Notes under the pieces: model-generated | Told to the model about the DNA's origin: nothing | The model's input: the letters and a program-made list of their open reading frames with translations, nothing else | The model's database searches: none | Made by a program: the position numbers and the translations under genes | Assembly: GCF_025370785.1 (NCBI RefSeq) | Contig: NZ_JAMXFA010000009.1 | Span: 119,001 to 183,000, forward strand | Source of the DNA: Laspinema olomoucense D3b | GTDB taxonomy: Bacteria; Cyanobacteriota; Cyanobacteriia; Cyanobacteriales; Laspinemataceae | Direction: 5' to 3' | Length of the DNA stretch: 64,000 nt | In this document: positions 17,425-27,326 of the stretch, piece after piece | Layout of the letters: each line of letters starts with the position of its first letter | Numbering within the stretch: the stretch's first letter is position 1

Positions 17425-17773
17425 AGTTTAGTAGCACGAAGCAAGATAAATCAGTTGAACGGGAAAATAAACTGCCAAAGGGAGTCCGGTCAGAATTCAG
17501 GATGCCTGTCTTTAGTCAGGGTTCTGTGTCGTCTTGGCACTTCAATTTATAGTTTGCCTTATCTTTGAGTTCCCCATTAAAGATTGACATTTAACTTAAT
17601 TTGTGCATAAAGTCCAGCCCGTCGGGCTGCCCCTTGGTACTTTAACGGGGGGTTGGTTTTGTTTCAAATTTGTAACAAAACTACATAATTTGCTACAATC
17701 CCCTTATAAAAGTAATTTTTGCGCCCGATAGTTCGATGGCCTGAGCAAGAACGGCATCCAAATATAAAGGCTT
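17425..17773. other. Divergent intergenic region, 349 bp
   Basis: This lies between sppA and the EamA-family gene, which are divergently transcribed. It contains a small GC hairpin CAGCCCG-T-CGGGCTG near 17613-17627 and an AT-rich stretch around 17660-17710 suitable for promoters. No gene or RNA was recognised. Confidence 0.45.
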
Positions 17774-18883
17774 ATGCAACTCAAATTAACAGAATCTAAA
17801 TTCTCATTCACGCCCCTATTAATGATTGCCCCATTTTTCCTCTGGGGGACGGCAATGGTCGCCATGAAAGGAACCCTCACCAGTACCACACCCTTGTTTA
17901 TGGCGGGGGTACGGTTAGTTCCAGCGGGGCTGTTGGTGTTGGCAGTAGGGGCGATCGCCGGACGTCCTCAACCCCGAGGATGGCAAGCATGGCTCTGGAT
18001 TTCCCTCTTTGCCGCTGTGGATGGGTTCCTCTTCCAAGGGTTTCTCGCGGAAGGATTAGTCAAAACAGGTGCGGGTTTGGGTTCGGTAATGATTGACTCC
18101 CAACCCCTCGCGGTGGCCCTGTTGAGTGCATGGCTGTTTGGAGAAATCATTGGAGGATGGGGTTTTCTAGGGTTGGGACTGGGTATTCTAGGTATTAGTC
18201 TGATTGGTTTACCCGATGAATGGATTTGGGGCTGGTTTAACGGGTCCTTCACATTGCCTCCCCTGCAACTTTCCGGGTTATTTCAGAGTGGAGAATGGTT
18301 AATGCTGTTGGCGGCCCTATCAATGGCTGCGGGAACAGTTATGGTCCGATTTGTCTGTCGTTATGCGGATCCAGTTGTAGCTACAGGTTGGCACATGATT
18401 ATTGGGGGTCTGCCCTTATGGATGCTGTCCGGATTCACGGAATCTGAGCAGTGGGTGCATTTAGACTTAAATGGGTGGATGGCATTGGCTTACTCTACCG
18501 TCTTTGGCTCAGCGATCGCCTATGGGTTATTTTTCTACTTTGCTTCCACGGGGAACCTCACCAGTCTGAGTTCCCTAACCTTTATGACCCCAGTGTTTGC
18601 CATCCTCTTCGGCAATCTATTTTTATCAGAAACCCTCTCTGCGTTACAGTGGAGTGGTGTCACCCTCACTCTGCTGAGCATCTACCTCATTAATCAGCGC
18701 GAACAACTCCCCGCCGGTGCGATCGCAACTTTGACCCAGAAACTCAAAACATCCCGTGCATCCACTCGCTACATCTCCAGTAGCGAACATCCCTCACCGG
18801 AACCGATCCCAGTTTTGAAAGGGTCGGAAGGTCACCCGGTTGAAATTCCCATTCAACTACGAGTTTCAGATTCCGAAGGTTAA
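17774..18883 (+). CDS. EamA/DMT-family transporter, 369 aa
   Basis: A drug/metabolite-transporter superfamily membrane protein with about ten transmembrane segments in two homologous halves of the EamA domain (residues about 15-145 and 175-310). It opens with LMIAPFFLWGTAMVAMKGTL, a typical first EamA helix. The second half carries AYGLFFYFASTGNLTSLSSLTFMTPVFAILFGNLFLSE, the conserved helix 8-9 region. The last 55 residues are hydrophilic and Ser/Pro-rich and are probably a cytosolic tail. The substrate is unknown; relatives export amino acids or metabolites. Confidence 0.9.
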   Translation: MQLKLTESKFSFTPLLMIAPFFLWGTAMVAMKGTLTSTTPLFMAGVRLVPAGLLVLAVGAIAGRPQPRGWQAWLWISLFAAVDGFLFQGFLAEGLVKTGAGLGSVMIDSQPLAVALLSAWLFGEIIGGWGFLGLGLGILGISLIGLPDEWIWGWFNGSFTLPPLQLSGLFQSGEWLMLLAALSMAAGTVMVRFVCRYADPVVATGWHMIIGGLPLWMLSGFTESEQWVHLDLNGWMALAYSTVFGSAIAYGLFFYFASTGNLTSLSSLTFMTPVFAILFGNLFLSETLSALQWSGVTLTLLSIYLINQREQLPAGAIATLTQKLKTSRASTRYISSSEHPSPEPIPVLKGSEGHPVEIPIQLRVSDSEG

Positions 18884-19053
18884 GCTCTCCCAGGGTGACT
18901 GATTCTAGCGGAATCCCTCTAGCTGAAAATTGCGATCATTCCGGTGTGCTATGAAAGGGATTGTATTCTTAGCGCATCGCGTTGGGAACAGAAAGCAAGT
19001 TAGCTTAGTGTCATGCTTTCTTTGGATCAACTGGTTGGATCTGTACCCCTATT

Positions 19054-20247
19054 ATGATCGCCTACCATCACGTTTTATTACTTATTACTACTTTAACCGG
19101 CCTGGGAATTTTTCCCGGTGGCGAAGGTGGGGGTTTGATTCATCAAATCCCCCCCACGGTTACATCCCAAACGCTCTTTCTGGGACAGATTCCACGGACT
19201 CCAGTCCCTGGGGATCAGCCCTCGCTTCGCGATCGCGCCCCAAATCAGACTGCTGCGCACCCCTCTAAAAGACTGTCCCTCAATCCCCAGTCCCCCATTA
19301 ACGCAACCCAGAAACCCCTGGAACTGGCCCAGAATGACCCCGAACCCGCCCCCAAAAGTGAACGCCCTCCCAAAAAGCGTTTTGCTCGCAAAGACATCCT
19401 CTGGCTGTTAGTGCTGAGTTTCGGGACTCTTGCTTTTGCTGGAATCTTTGCGGGGGGTTTTTATTTGCTCACCCATTCCGGTGAACGAGTGGACGATGAA
19501 GAGGGGGAGGAAATACCCGACACCGCTGAAGGTTTCAAGGACCCACCGGATCAGTTTTCCGAAAAGGCTTCTCTACAACCCGAGTTGGAATCTGGGGTTT
19601 TAGAGAAGCGGGATCCAGTTAAAGAGGTCCCAGTGTCACCCCATCAAGGGAATGGCTACAACGAGAGGGCGATTGAGCCCTCCCCCAAACTCCCACCATC
19701 GTCACAGGTTCCCCCTCCTCCCCCTCCTCCGGAAGAAGGGTTAGTCCCGAGTGAACCTCCTCAGCTTGCCAAAATTGATGCGATCGAAACCTTAATCGAA
19801 GATTTGCAAAGTCGAGTCCCGACTCAACGACGCAAAGCGATTTGGGAACTCGGGCAAAAGGGTGACTCTCGGGCGATGCAACCCTTGGTTACTTTATTAC
19901 TGGATTCCGATTCTCGCCAGCGCAGTTTAATCCTGGCATCCCTGGCAGAAATCGGAAATCGCACACTGCAACCCATGAATCGCGCTTTGGTTCTTTCCCT
20001 GCAAGATACGAATCCGGAAGTGCGTAAAAATGCCATCCGGGATTTAACTCGCATCTATGATTTAGTCTCCCAAACCAGTCAACTCCTGCGCCACGCTTCG
20101 GAAGATTCTGATCCCGAGGTTAGAGAAGCGGCACAGTGGGCTTTGTCCCAACTCAATCGCCTCCGTCCTGGTGCTAATTCTGAATCCCGTTCTTCTTTGC
20201 AAAACTGGTCGCCACCCACGGACACTTATCCAGAAGATATTCCCTAG
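19054..20247 (+). CDS. Membrane-anchored HEAT-repeat protein, 397 aa
   Basis: The N terminus (residues 1-25) is hydrophobic and may be a signal or first anchor. A Ser/Pro/Gln-rich linker leads to a clear transmembrane helix (ILWLLVLSFGTLAFAGIFAGGFYLL, about 115-140). A second disordered stretch, acidic and Pro-rich with a run of prolines (about 225-235), precedes the C-terminal HEAT/armadillo-like repeats (residues about 245-375). These are visible as helix pairs: QRRKAIWELGQKGDSRAMQP, RQRSLILASLAEIGNRTLQP, EVRKNAIRDLTRIYD and EVREAAQWALSQL. HEAT repeats mediate protein binding, and in cyanobacteria they also occur in phycobilin lyases, but this protein has the scaffold form rather than the lyase form. 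Specific function unknown. Confidence 0.82.
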   Translation: MIAYHHVLLLITTLTGLGIFPGGEGGGLIHQIPPTVTSQTLFLGQIPRTPVPGDQPSLRDRAPNQTAAHPSKRLSLNPQSPINATQKPLELAQNDPEPAPKSERPPKKRFARKDILWLLVLSFGTLAFAGIFAGGFYLLTHSGERVDDEEGEEIPDTAEGFKDPPDQFSEKASLQPELESGVLEKRDPVKEVPVSPHQGNGYNERAIEPSPKLPPSSQVPPPPPPPEEGLVPSEPPQLAKIDAIETLIEDLQSRVPTQRRKAIWELGQKGDSRAMQPLVTLLLDSDSRQRSLILASLAEIGNRTLQPMNRALVLSLQDTNPEVRKNAIRDLTRIYDLVSQTSQLLRHASEDSDPEVREAAQWALSQLNRLRPGANSESRSSLQNWSPPTDTYPEDIP

Positions 20248-20483
20248 TTTGGATGTGAATGGGAATCGGTTGTGGAAATCATAACTTGATTTGCCGGGGA
20301 CTATCTGAGGGGTTAATTGTTGTGACTCTCCAGCCCAATTCTGGAACTAGGGAGGATTATAAAACAGGGGTGTTAATATTTTTAGGGTGTAAAATTTGGT
20401 AATTTTAGAGTTTAGGGCAACCTAAAAATTAAACAAATTAGGGGTAATCAATTATCCATAAATAAGGGGGTATAAAGCAGATA

Positions 20484-21410
20484 ATGGCATCGCCAATCGC
20501 GGGGTTAAATTTGAATCGAGTTGTGCCACCGGCATTAAAACCGGGGGATTTGTTGCGGGCAGTTGCCCCTAGTGGGGGGCTGCGAGAGCAGTCGGCATTT
20601 GAAAAAGGGCTAGATATTTGGCGATCGCGCGGGTATCGGGTGGAACTGACTGCCGGTTACGACAACTCCTGGGGATATTTGGCAGGCACCGATCGCGATC
20701 GGCGTCAACAACTCGCCACCGCATGGCAGGACCCCGACTGTCGCGCCATCCTCTGTGTCCGAGGCGGCTATGGGGGGGCCAGAATTTTAGAAGATTGGAC
20801 CTGGACCCCATTCGCGAACCCGCCCAAATGGTTAATCGGATTTTCTGACATTACCAGTTTGTTATGGAGTCTGAATAAAACCGGCATCGTCGGGGTGCAT
20901 GGTCCCCTCCTCACCACGATCGCCAGCGAACCGGATTGGACCATCTCCCGATTATTTGATCTCGTCGAAGCCCGGGCAATCCCCCCTATCCAAGGCAATG
21001 GATGGGGAAATGGCACCGCCATTGGCTATTTACTCCCCGCGAATCTCACCGTTGCCACCCACTTACTCGGCACTCCCGCCCAACCTGTATTAGATGGAGC
21101 CATTTTAGCCTTTGAGGATGTGGGAGAAGCCCCCTATCGCATCGATCGGATGCTGACTCAATGGCGGATGATGGGTGCATTCGTTGGGGTCAAGGGAATT
21201 GCATTAGGCAGATTTAGTCAATGTGATACCTTAGCCAGTAAGTCCAGTTTTACCGTGAGCGAAGTTTTGCGCGATCGCCTGGTAGATTTAGACATTCCCA
21301 TTGTTTCAGATTTACCCTTCGGACATGATGGAGAAAATGCCGCCTTACCCGTGGGAGTCCCGGTGGAGTTAGATGGGAATCAAGGGAGTTTAACTATTTT
21401 AGCGGGTTAA
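20484..21410 (+). CDS. LD-carboxypeptidase (S66 family), 308 aa
   Basis: The S66 family removes the terminal D-Ala from tetrapeptide stems during peptidoglycan recycling (LdcA); MccF relatives detoxify microcin C. Motifs are GDLLRAVAPSGGLRE at the N terminus, CVRGGYGGARILE, the nucleophile Ser in IGFSDITSLLW (about residue 120), the catalytic Glu in LAFEDVGEAPYRIDRML (about 210) and the catalytic His in LPFGHDGENAALPVG (about 280). Length is normal for LdcA. ATG start. It is in the same direction as the RTX gene, but a 258-bp gap separates them, so it is probably not an operon. Confidence 0.92.
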   Translation: MASPIAGLNLNRVVPPALKPGDLLRAVAPSGGLREQSAFEKGLDIWRSRGYRVELTAGYDNSWGYLAGTDRDRRQQLATAWQDPDCRAILCVRGGYGGARILEDWTWTPFANPPKWLIGFSDITSLLWSLNKTGIVGVHGPLLTTIASEPDWTISRLFDLVEARAIPPIQGNGWGNGTAIGYLLPANLTVATHLLGTPAQPVLDGAILAFEDVGEAPYRIDRMLTQWRMMGAFVGVKGIALGRFSQCDTLASKSSFTVSEVLRDRLVDLDIPIVSDLPFGHDGENAALPVGVPVELDGNQGSLTILAG

Positions 21411-21668
21411 CATTTGTGGTGGGAGGAACACCAACTGGACTGCAAAAAGCCGCTTGGTGTTGTTTAGGGGAGTTGGGAGAAGCTCGGCAGAAAAAATAGG
21501 GTTACTATCTATTAAGATGATAATCAGTTCAGGCGGGTGAGGTCCAGCATTGTTCAGGATGCGATGTTTGGCGGGGGAATGACCTGGTATTTGATATGTG
21601 GTCTCTCTTGAAGGGTCACGACCTGATATAGACGCGATTACCCTACTCTCATCCACGAACCATAAACT

Positions 21669-24600
21669 ATGCCCTTTTTGCTCTCAGAATCCACCAGCCC
21701 CCTCTATCCCGTCTGGGAAAACACCTCCCCCAAGGAAATTCTGTTTGCTGACCCTACAGTGACTGGATATGAAACCCTCATCGCCAGTACCCCCGCTGAA
21801 TTACAAGTCGTGGTGTTAGACCCCAACCGCGATGCGATCGCCCAAATTAGTGAGATTCTCTCCCAGCAACAACAACCCCTGGGGGGTCTCCATATTCTCT
21901 CCCACGCCCAATCCGGGATGTTACACCTGGGTAAGAGTGTTTTAACCGCCGCAACTCTCCCGCAAGCGGAAATTTCCCAATGGGCAAAATCCCTCACCCC
22001 CGATGCGGATATCTTACTCTACGGATGCAATCTCGCCGCTGACTTGGGAGGATTTGTCAATCGCCTCGCCACAGTCACTGGGGCTGATATTGCCGCCAGT
22101 GATAACCTGACAGGTAGTGCTGATTTAGGGGGAGACTGGGAACTGGAAGCGCATACAGGTCCGATTGAAGTACAAATCCCCTTTTCTGCGGAGGCGATCG
22201 GCGCTTACCAGGGTATCCTCGCCCCCGAAATCAGCCTTTCCAGCAGCAATCTCACCTATACCGAAAATGGGGGTTTTGCGGTTCTTGACTCCACCGCCAC
22301 AGCTACTAACTTACCTAACTTCAACGGCAGCACTCTCCGGATTAACTTTACCTCGGGTGCCACGACCGATGATATTTTGATGATTAGAAATCAAGGTACC
22401 AATGCAGGGGAAATTCGTGCGGGGATTGATTCTCCAGGACTCAACTTCATCGCTTACAGTGGCATACCCTTTGCCACCTTCACTGGCGGCACTCAAGGCA
22501 ATCCCCTTATTATTAATTTCATCCCCAATACTGCCACTAATGCCGCAGTTACTGCCTTGATGCGGAACATTAGTTATGGCAATATTTCTGACAATCCGTT
22601 ACAGGGCGATCGCACCGTCCAATTTCAACTTACTGACGCCTTTCAATCCAGTAGTATCGCCAGTAAAACAATCAATTTCACCACGGCGAATGATGTCCCC
22701 ATTATTGCCGTTCCCGGTGCATCTTTCCCCCTTTACAATGGCGCGGGGACCCCAAATACTCAAGGTTTTGAGTACCGCACCTTACCCTATCTTCCTCTCG
22801 CCACCGTCCAAAGCGGGGCCAATCTAAACACCAGCGCAACTGTTCCGAATAGTGTTTCCGATTACGCGGGTTATATTGCCCGACCTGACCGGATCCCCCT
22901 GCTAGATAGAAATAGCGGCTACACCATCAACTTTACGGCCCAAATTCTGGCGGAAACCCATAATACTGCCAGCGCCTACAAAAATAACGATGACAAGGCC
23001 GATCGCGCCGGTTTTAGCCTAATCGCCATCAGCAGCGATGTAAAAAAAGGTATAGAAATCGGGTTTTGGGAAAATCAAATTTGGGTCCAAGAAGAGGGTG
23101 CTGCCGAACCTACCCCTAGTAACAATACGAATACTCTATTTACCCACACGCTTAACCAAAACGAAAGTGTCACTTTTAACACCAAAGTTGAGGTTAACTA
23201 TCAGTTAAAGGTTTTGGACAATACCTACCAACTCCTCGCCAATGGCAACCCGGTCCCGGTAATTAGTGGCAATCTGCGGGATTACAGTAACGCTAGTCTC
23301 CCAAGTTTTCTACCGGCAAATCCCTACACCACACCCAATTTTATCTTTTTTGGGGACAATACTCCTAGTGCCAGCGCTAACTTTGATTTATCCGCTGTTT
23401 CTGTAACAACAGGCAGCAGTTTACCCCCTTTATCCGTGGATGAAGATACGTCATTGGTAATTCCAGGAATTAGCGTCGCCGATGCAGATGCGGGAACTAA
23501 TCCGATTACCGTCACCCTAACAGCTAGTTATGGCACTCTAACGGTCAATTCGGGAGTTGCTGGGGGTGTCACCGGGGGAAATATCACCGCCAATGGCACA
23601 AATAACGTGACCCTCACTGGGACAGTCAGCCAAATTAATAAAGTTCTAGCTGATGCAGCGGGTCTGCTTTATAAAGGTTTAACGGATTTTAATGGCAGTG
23701 ATACTCTCACAGTTATTACCCATGATGGCGGCAACAGCGGTAGTGGTGGGTTCACTGATACGAAAACCGTGAATATTACTGTAAATTCCGTTAATGATGC
23801 CCCCGTTTTGACCCTGCCGACTAACCAAGTCGTTAATCAAAGCGTAAATTTAGCGATTCCAGGTATTAGCGTCGCTGATGTGGATGCGGGGACGCAACCT
23901 CTACAAGTGACATTATCTGCTAACAATGGTTTTCTCACTTTTACAAATTCCACCAACCTCACTTTCATCAATGGGGATGGGAGTGGGGATGGGGCGATGA
24001 GTTTTACCGGGACTCTATCTGATATTAACAGTGCTTTGAATACCCTGATTTATCAAAGTGGTGCAAATTACTCCGGCGCCGATACAATTAATATTGTGGT
24101 GAATGATTTGGGGAATACGGGTGCAGTTGGCCCCCTAGAGGTTTCGGGGAATATCCCAATTACTGTCAACCCGAAAGGGGTACTCACCCTGGGCGAACAT
24201 TCCGTCAGCCGAATATTAGACCAGTTTCCTCCTGCCTCTACATCCGTCCCTAATGACACGGTTTTGTATCGATTCCGTCTGAGTGCCGTTCATGAGCCGA
24301 TTATCACCAATCATCTGACTTTTTCAGTCACTCCTAGTGGGATTGGGAATACCAATATTAGCAATTTGCAGCTAATTTCCGATATTAATAATAACGGCAT
24401 TTATGATACGGGAGATTTGTCGGCGGGAACGATGGAAATTCCGCTAGATATTACCGATGGCATTACGGTTAGTACCTTTACTGTGCCGGTAGGAGATCAT
24501 AATTATTTACTGGTGGGGGGAGTGAACAGGTTAACAGAGGATTCCAGTCTCTCACTCGTTCTTAACAGTAGCAATATTATAGCGGCTAATGCAAACTCTA

Positions 24601-26117
24601 TCTCTATTTCTGCTAATGGTACGGTGACCCCGGCAGAGCATATTGTTGAGGCGATCGTTACAGAAGATATTCCACCTGTAGAGAATTCGGGAAATATTCC
24701 ACCTGTGGATAATTCAGGAAATATTCCACCTCTGGATAATTCAGGAAATATTCCACCTGTAGATAATTCGGGGAATATTCCACCTGTAGAGAATTCGGGA
24801 AATATTCCACCTGTAGAGAATTCGGGAGATATTCCACCTGTGGATAATTCGGGAAGTATTCCACCTGTAGATAATTCGGGAAATATTCCACCTGTGGATA
24901 ATTCGGGAAATATTCCAACTGTCATGCTTGGGGGAGGAGAAAGTAACGGATCACTGCCTTTGGAAACGGACACTGTTGGGGAAGATGGGACACCTTGCGG
25001 CGAGATGAATCTTCCCGAGTCACCGCACTTCTTGACAGTGGGGGGATATAACCAAACAGAGACGACGGTGATAGGTAGTGAAGATGGGGATCGGTTACTG
25101 GGGGGTAATGGGAATGATGCGGTGTTTGGTAGCGCTGGTGATGATGAATTGTATGGCGAAGAGGGGTCGGATAATCTGTACGGAGGGGATGGCAATGATC
25201 CGATACGCGGCGGGATAGGAAGAGAAGAGGAAAATACCCCGGGAGATGCCGATCGCCTAGAGGGTGGCACAGGCATTGACGAACTCCACGGCAACCAAGG
25301 GAACGATACCATCTTTGCCGGTGAAGGGGATGATAGTGTATATGGTGGCAAAGATGAGGATTTAATCTGGGGCGATCGCGGCAGTGATCTCCTCTACGGA
25401 AATAAAAGCAGTGATACTATCTTTGGCGGTAGCTGGACGGAATCCGCATTACCAACCGATGAGGGAGATATTCTCTATGGCAATGAAGGGGATGACTACC
25501 TCAGCGGCAATGAAGGCAATGATACCATCTATAGCGGTCAGGGTAATGATATCGCTTGGGGTGGAGCAGATCAGGATCTCATGTATGGCGATCGCGGCAG
25601 TGATACCATCATCGGCAATGCAGGCAATGATATCGTCTATGGCGGTCCCTCTGACCCCGCCCTTGCGGATCAAGATGGAGACGACACCATCAGTGGCGGA
25701 TCGGGAAATGACTTCATCAATGGCAACCAGGGTGATGAGATAATCTCTAGCGGAGATGGCGACGACACCCTCCACGGTGGAAAGGGGAATGATTTTCTAG
25801 CAGGAAATAGCGGCAACGATCTCCTGATCGGCGATCAGGGTGATGATATCCTCTGTGGTGGGGATGGAGATGACACACTAATCGGAAGTAGCGGCAGCGA
25901 TCGCTTTATACTTGGGAATGGACAAGGGACTAAGGCGATCGCTGACTTTGAATCGGGCATCGATCAACTCACTTTAGCCCCTCATTTAACCTGGGGTCAA
26001 CTCTCCATCCAGTCCCAAGGGGGAGTCACCACCATCAGCAGTGGCGGTAAAGTGCTTGCCATCGTCCAAGGTGTTACCCACCTCACCGCCCAAGATTTTG
26101 GGCTAACTGGAGTGTAG
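21669..26117 (+). CDS. Large surface/secreted protein: DUF4347, cadherin-like and RTX repeats, 1482 aa
   Basis: Domains in order: DUF4347 (residues about 25-185), recognisable from LHILSHAQSGMLHLG and DILLYGCNLAADLGG; cadherin/Ig-like beta-sandwich domains (about 600-840), each ending in a VNDAPVLTLP-like linker and containing ISVADADAGTNPITVTL-type strands; a beta-rich region (about 840-990); a 9-residue tandem repeat (IPPVDNSGN, about residues 1000-1085); and an RTX block (about 1135-1420) of GGxGxDx-type nonapeptides such as GGNGNDAVFGSAGDDELYG, which bind Ca2+. No N-terminal signal peptide is visible, consistent with type I secretion through the C terminus. Function is probably adhesion or extracellular matrix. 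No ABC exporter lies in the window. Its base composition is similar to its neighbours. Confidence 0.88.
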   Translation: MPFLLSESTSPLYPVWENTSPKEILFADPTVTGYETLIASTPAELQVVVLDPNRDAIAQISEILSQQQQPLGGLHILSHAQSGMLHLGKSVLTAATLPQAEISQWAKSLTPDADILLYGCNLAADLGGFVNRLATVTGADIAASDNLTGSADLGGDWELEAHTGPIEVQIPFSAEAIGAYQGILAPEISLSSSNLTYTENGGFAVLDSTATATNLPNFNGSTLRINFTSGATTDDILMIRNQGTNAGEIRAGIDSPGLNFIAYSGIPFATFTGGTQGNPLIINFIPNTATNAAVTALMRNISYGNISDNPLQGDRTVQFQLTDAFQSSSIASKTINFTTANDVPIIAVPGASFPLYNGAGTPNTQGFEYRTLPYLPLATVQSGANLNTSATVPNSVSDYAGYIARPDRIPLLDRNSGYTINFTAQILAETHNTASAYKNNDDKADRAGFSLIAISSDVKKGIEIGFWENQIWVQEEGAAEPTPSNNTNTLFTHTLNQNESVTFNTKVEVNYQLKVLDNTYQLLANGNPVPVISGNLRDYSNASLPSFLPANPYTTPNFIFFGDNTPSASANFDLSAVSVTTGSSLPPLSVDEDTSLVIPGISVADADAGTNPITVTLTASYGTLTVNSGVAGGVTGGNITANGTNNVTLTGTVSQINKVLADAAGLLYKGLTDFNGSDTLTVITHDGGNSGSGGFTDTKTVNITVNSVNDAPVLTLPTNQVVNQSVNLAIPGISVADVDAGTQPLQVTLSANNGFLTFTNSTNLTFINGDGSGDGAMSFTGTLSDINSALNTLIYQSGANYSGADTINIVVNDLGNTGAVGPLEVSGNIPITVNPKGVLTLGEHSVSRILDQFPPASTSVPNDTVLYRFRLSAVHEPIITNHLTFSVTPSGIGNTNISNLQLISDINNNGIYDTGDLSAGTMEIPLDITDGITVSTFTVPVGDHNYLLVGGVNRLTEDSSLSLVLNSSNIIAANANSISISANGTVTPAEHIVEAIVTEDIPPVENSGNIPPVDNSGNIPPLDNSGNIPPVDNSGNIPPVENSGNIPPVENSGDIPPVDNSGSIPPVDNSGNIPPVDNSGNIPTVMLGGGESNGSLPLETDTVGEDGTPCGEMNLPESPHFLTVGGYNQTETTVIGSEDGDRLLGGNGNDAVFGSAGDDELYGEEGSDNLYGGDGNDPIRGGIGREEENTPGDADRLEGGTGIDELHGNQGNDTIFAGEGDDSVYGGKDEDLIWGDRGSDLLYGNKSSDTIFGGSWTESALPTDEGDILYGNEGDDYLSGNEGNDTIYSGQGNDIAWGGADQDLMYGDRGSDTIIGNAGNDIVYGGPSDPALADQDGDDTISGGSGNDFINGNQGDEIISSGDGDDTLHGGKGNDFLAGNSGNDLLIGDQGDDILCGGDGDDTLIGSSGSDRFILGNGQGTKAIADFESGIDQLTLAPHLTWGQLSIQSQGGVTTISSGGKVLAIVQGVTHLTAQDFGLTGV
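24669..24925 (+). repeat. 27-bp coding minisatellite in the RTX gene
   Basis: About ten consecutive 27-bp units encode I-P-P-(V/L)-(D/E)-N-S-G-(N/D/S), with only synonymous or D/E-type variation between units. The unit length is a multiple of three, so copy-number change keeps the frame. The array forms a Pro/Asn-rich linker between the beta-sandwich part and the RTX block. Confidence 0.9.
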
Positions 26118-26167
26118 CGCCTCAGTAGAGTAGGCGATCGCACAGACAAGAAATCCGGTTTCTACAG

Positions 26168-26458
26168 CTAATCCGCGATCGCCTGCGGTTGTGATCGGGC
26201 TAAATACTCTCGATAATGGCGATCGCGATTCTTCCAAAAGTTAGCGGGTATGCCTAAAAATTGCTCTAACTGGAGGGCAATTTCTGGGGTAATGGGACTG
26301 TTGCCGCTGATTAGAGAGGCGATCGTCACTTCAGAAATTCCCATTTTTGCCGCTAATTCTTCGACTAGAATCTCGCGTTCCTGCAACCTCTCCAGCAAAG
26401 TTTCCCCTGGAGGCGACACGAAGTTAGGTTGATATTGATTGACTATGGGTTGGGTCAT
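26168..26458 (-). CDS. HigA-like HTH regulator, 96 aa
   Basis: A small XRE-type helix-turn-helix protein of the HigA addiction-module antitoxin group. It has the characteristic opening SPPGETLLERLQER, the HTH ELAAKMGISEVTIASLISG (residues about 35-53) and the ending PITPEIALQLEQFLGIPANFWKN. HigB-type toxin genes normally lie next to such genes, but neither side encodes one: downstream is the 3' end of the RTX gene and upstream is the PaeR7I-like nuclease gene. It is therefore an orphan antitoxin or a regulator, possibly of the adjacent restriction-modification genes, which are on the same strand 127 bp upstream. Confidence 0.85.
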   Translation of the reverse strand: MTQPIVNQYQPNFVSPPGETLLERLQEREILVEELAAKMGISEVTIASLISGNSPITPEIALQLEQFLGIPANFWKNRDRHYREYLARSQPQAIAD

Positions 26459-26585
26459 GGTTCTGAAAATTATCGAGTCTTCCGTGAATGATTTTGGTTC
26501 AATTTTGGCTTTGACGCTTTTCTAGGAGAGGGCGATCGGCACACTTTTTTTTGAGTTTGCTGGTTCTCAAAATACTATCCATTCC

Positions 26586-27326
26586 TTAATTATTTTTTAA
26601 CCTGACATACGCTTCCAGATGAGCGGCAAAGGTGATAAAAAATACTTGGCTTCTCAAAATTTCCCGAGGTTCAGAATAATGGATATCATCTATATTTTGG
26701 GGCTTTTTCGAGAGAATTAAGCAGGCAGAAGTATAGTATCTTTCCCGCACTAATTTAGTTAATAAAATTTCATATCTCTTGGCATAAGAAGCATTAATAA
26801 AATCAGGAGATACCTTAAAATGAGGTTGCTTTGCTGTCACAGGTACTTGGGTTTTGTCACAATCTTCTAAAATAAACAAGTATCCGAGCCACGGCTGCTG
26901 TTGCTCTCCAAAAACTCCTTCGCGATATGCGATCCATAAATCTTTAGCAGTCCCGATCGCTTCCTCAGCACGATTATTAAAATTATTACCAAAGGAAGGA
27001 CCTACCTGGGATTTGAATTCCACAGCCGCCACCAATGTTCCCTGATCAACGATTAACAAGTCCCATTTTTTTTCAGGACGAAAATAACCAGGAAGTTCTA
27101 ATCGGCTTGTCCAAAAAATAGAGCTTCTAGGAATGCCAGCATCTAACGCTATTTGTGTAGCCAGCCTTTCAAAGGCAGCCATTTGCTTGCCACCCGTAAC
27201 GGCACTTCGCGCTCCATAGTCTTGTTTAATGGACATTTTTTGCTTTTTCAGTTGTTCGTCCCTTGTTAACCAAAAATGAGAAACGGCTTCTCGAATCTTT
27301 TCGTCCAAGTTGTTGATTTTAATCAT
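26586..27326 (-). CDS. PaeR7I-like type II restriction endonuclease, 246 aa
   Basis: The protein resembles PaeR7I, an XhoI isoschizomer that cleaves CTCGAG. Features are the N-terminal helical segment DEKIREAVSHFW, the QDYGARSAVTGGKQMAAFERL motif (about 35-55) and a PD-(D/E)XK-type core with D89 (KKWDLLIVD) and E103-x-K105 (AAVEFKSQVGPSFGNN). FNNRAEEAIGTAKDLW follows. Length is as expected for the family (about 246). The ATG overlaps the methyltransferase stop codon by 4 nt (ATGA), so the two genes are translationally coupled, methyltransferase first. Specificity for CTCGAG is an inference from similarity. Confidence 0.88.
   Translation of the reverse strand: MIKINNLDEKIREAVSHFWLTRDEQLKKQKMSIKQDYGARSAVTGGKQMAAFERLATQIALDAGIPRSSIFWTSRLELPGYFRPEKKWDLLIVDQGTLVAAVEFKSQVGPSFGNNFNNRAEEAIGTAKDLWIAYREGVFGEQQQPWLGYLFILEDCDKTQVPVTAKQPHFKVSPDFINASYAKRYEILLTKLVRERYYTSACLILSKKPQNIDDIHYSEPREILRSQVFFITFAAHLEAYVRLKNN

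Noticed and set aside
24503..25351. 282-codon minus-strand ORF across the repeat region
   Set aside because: It is the antisense frame of the coding minisatellite and RTX block. Its composition is a periodic product of the repeats, and the plus-strand protein is clearly real.
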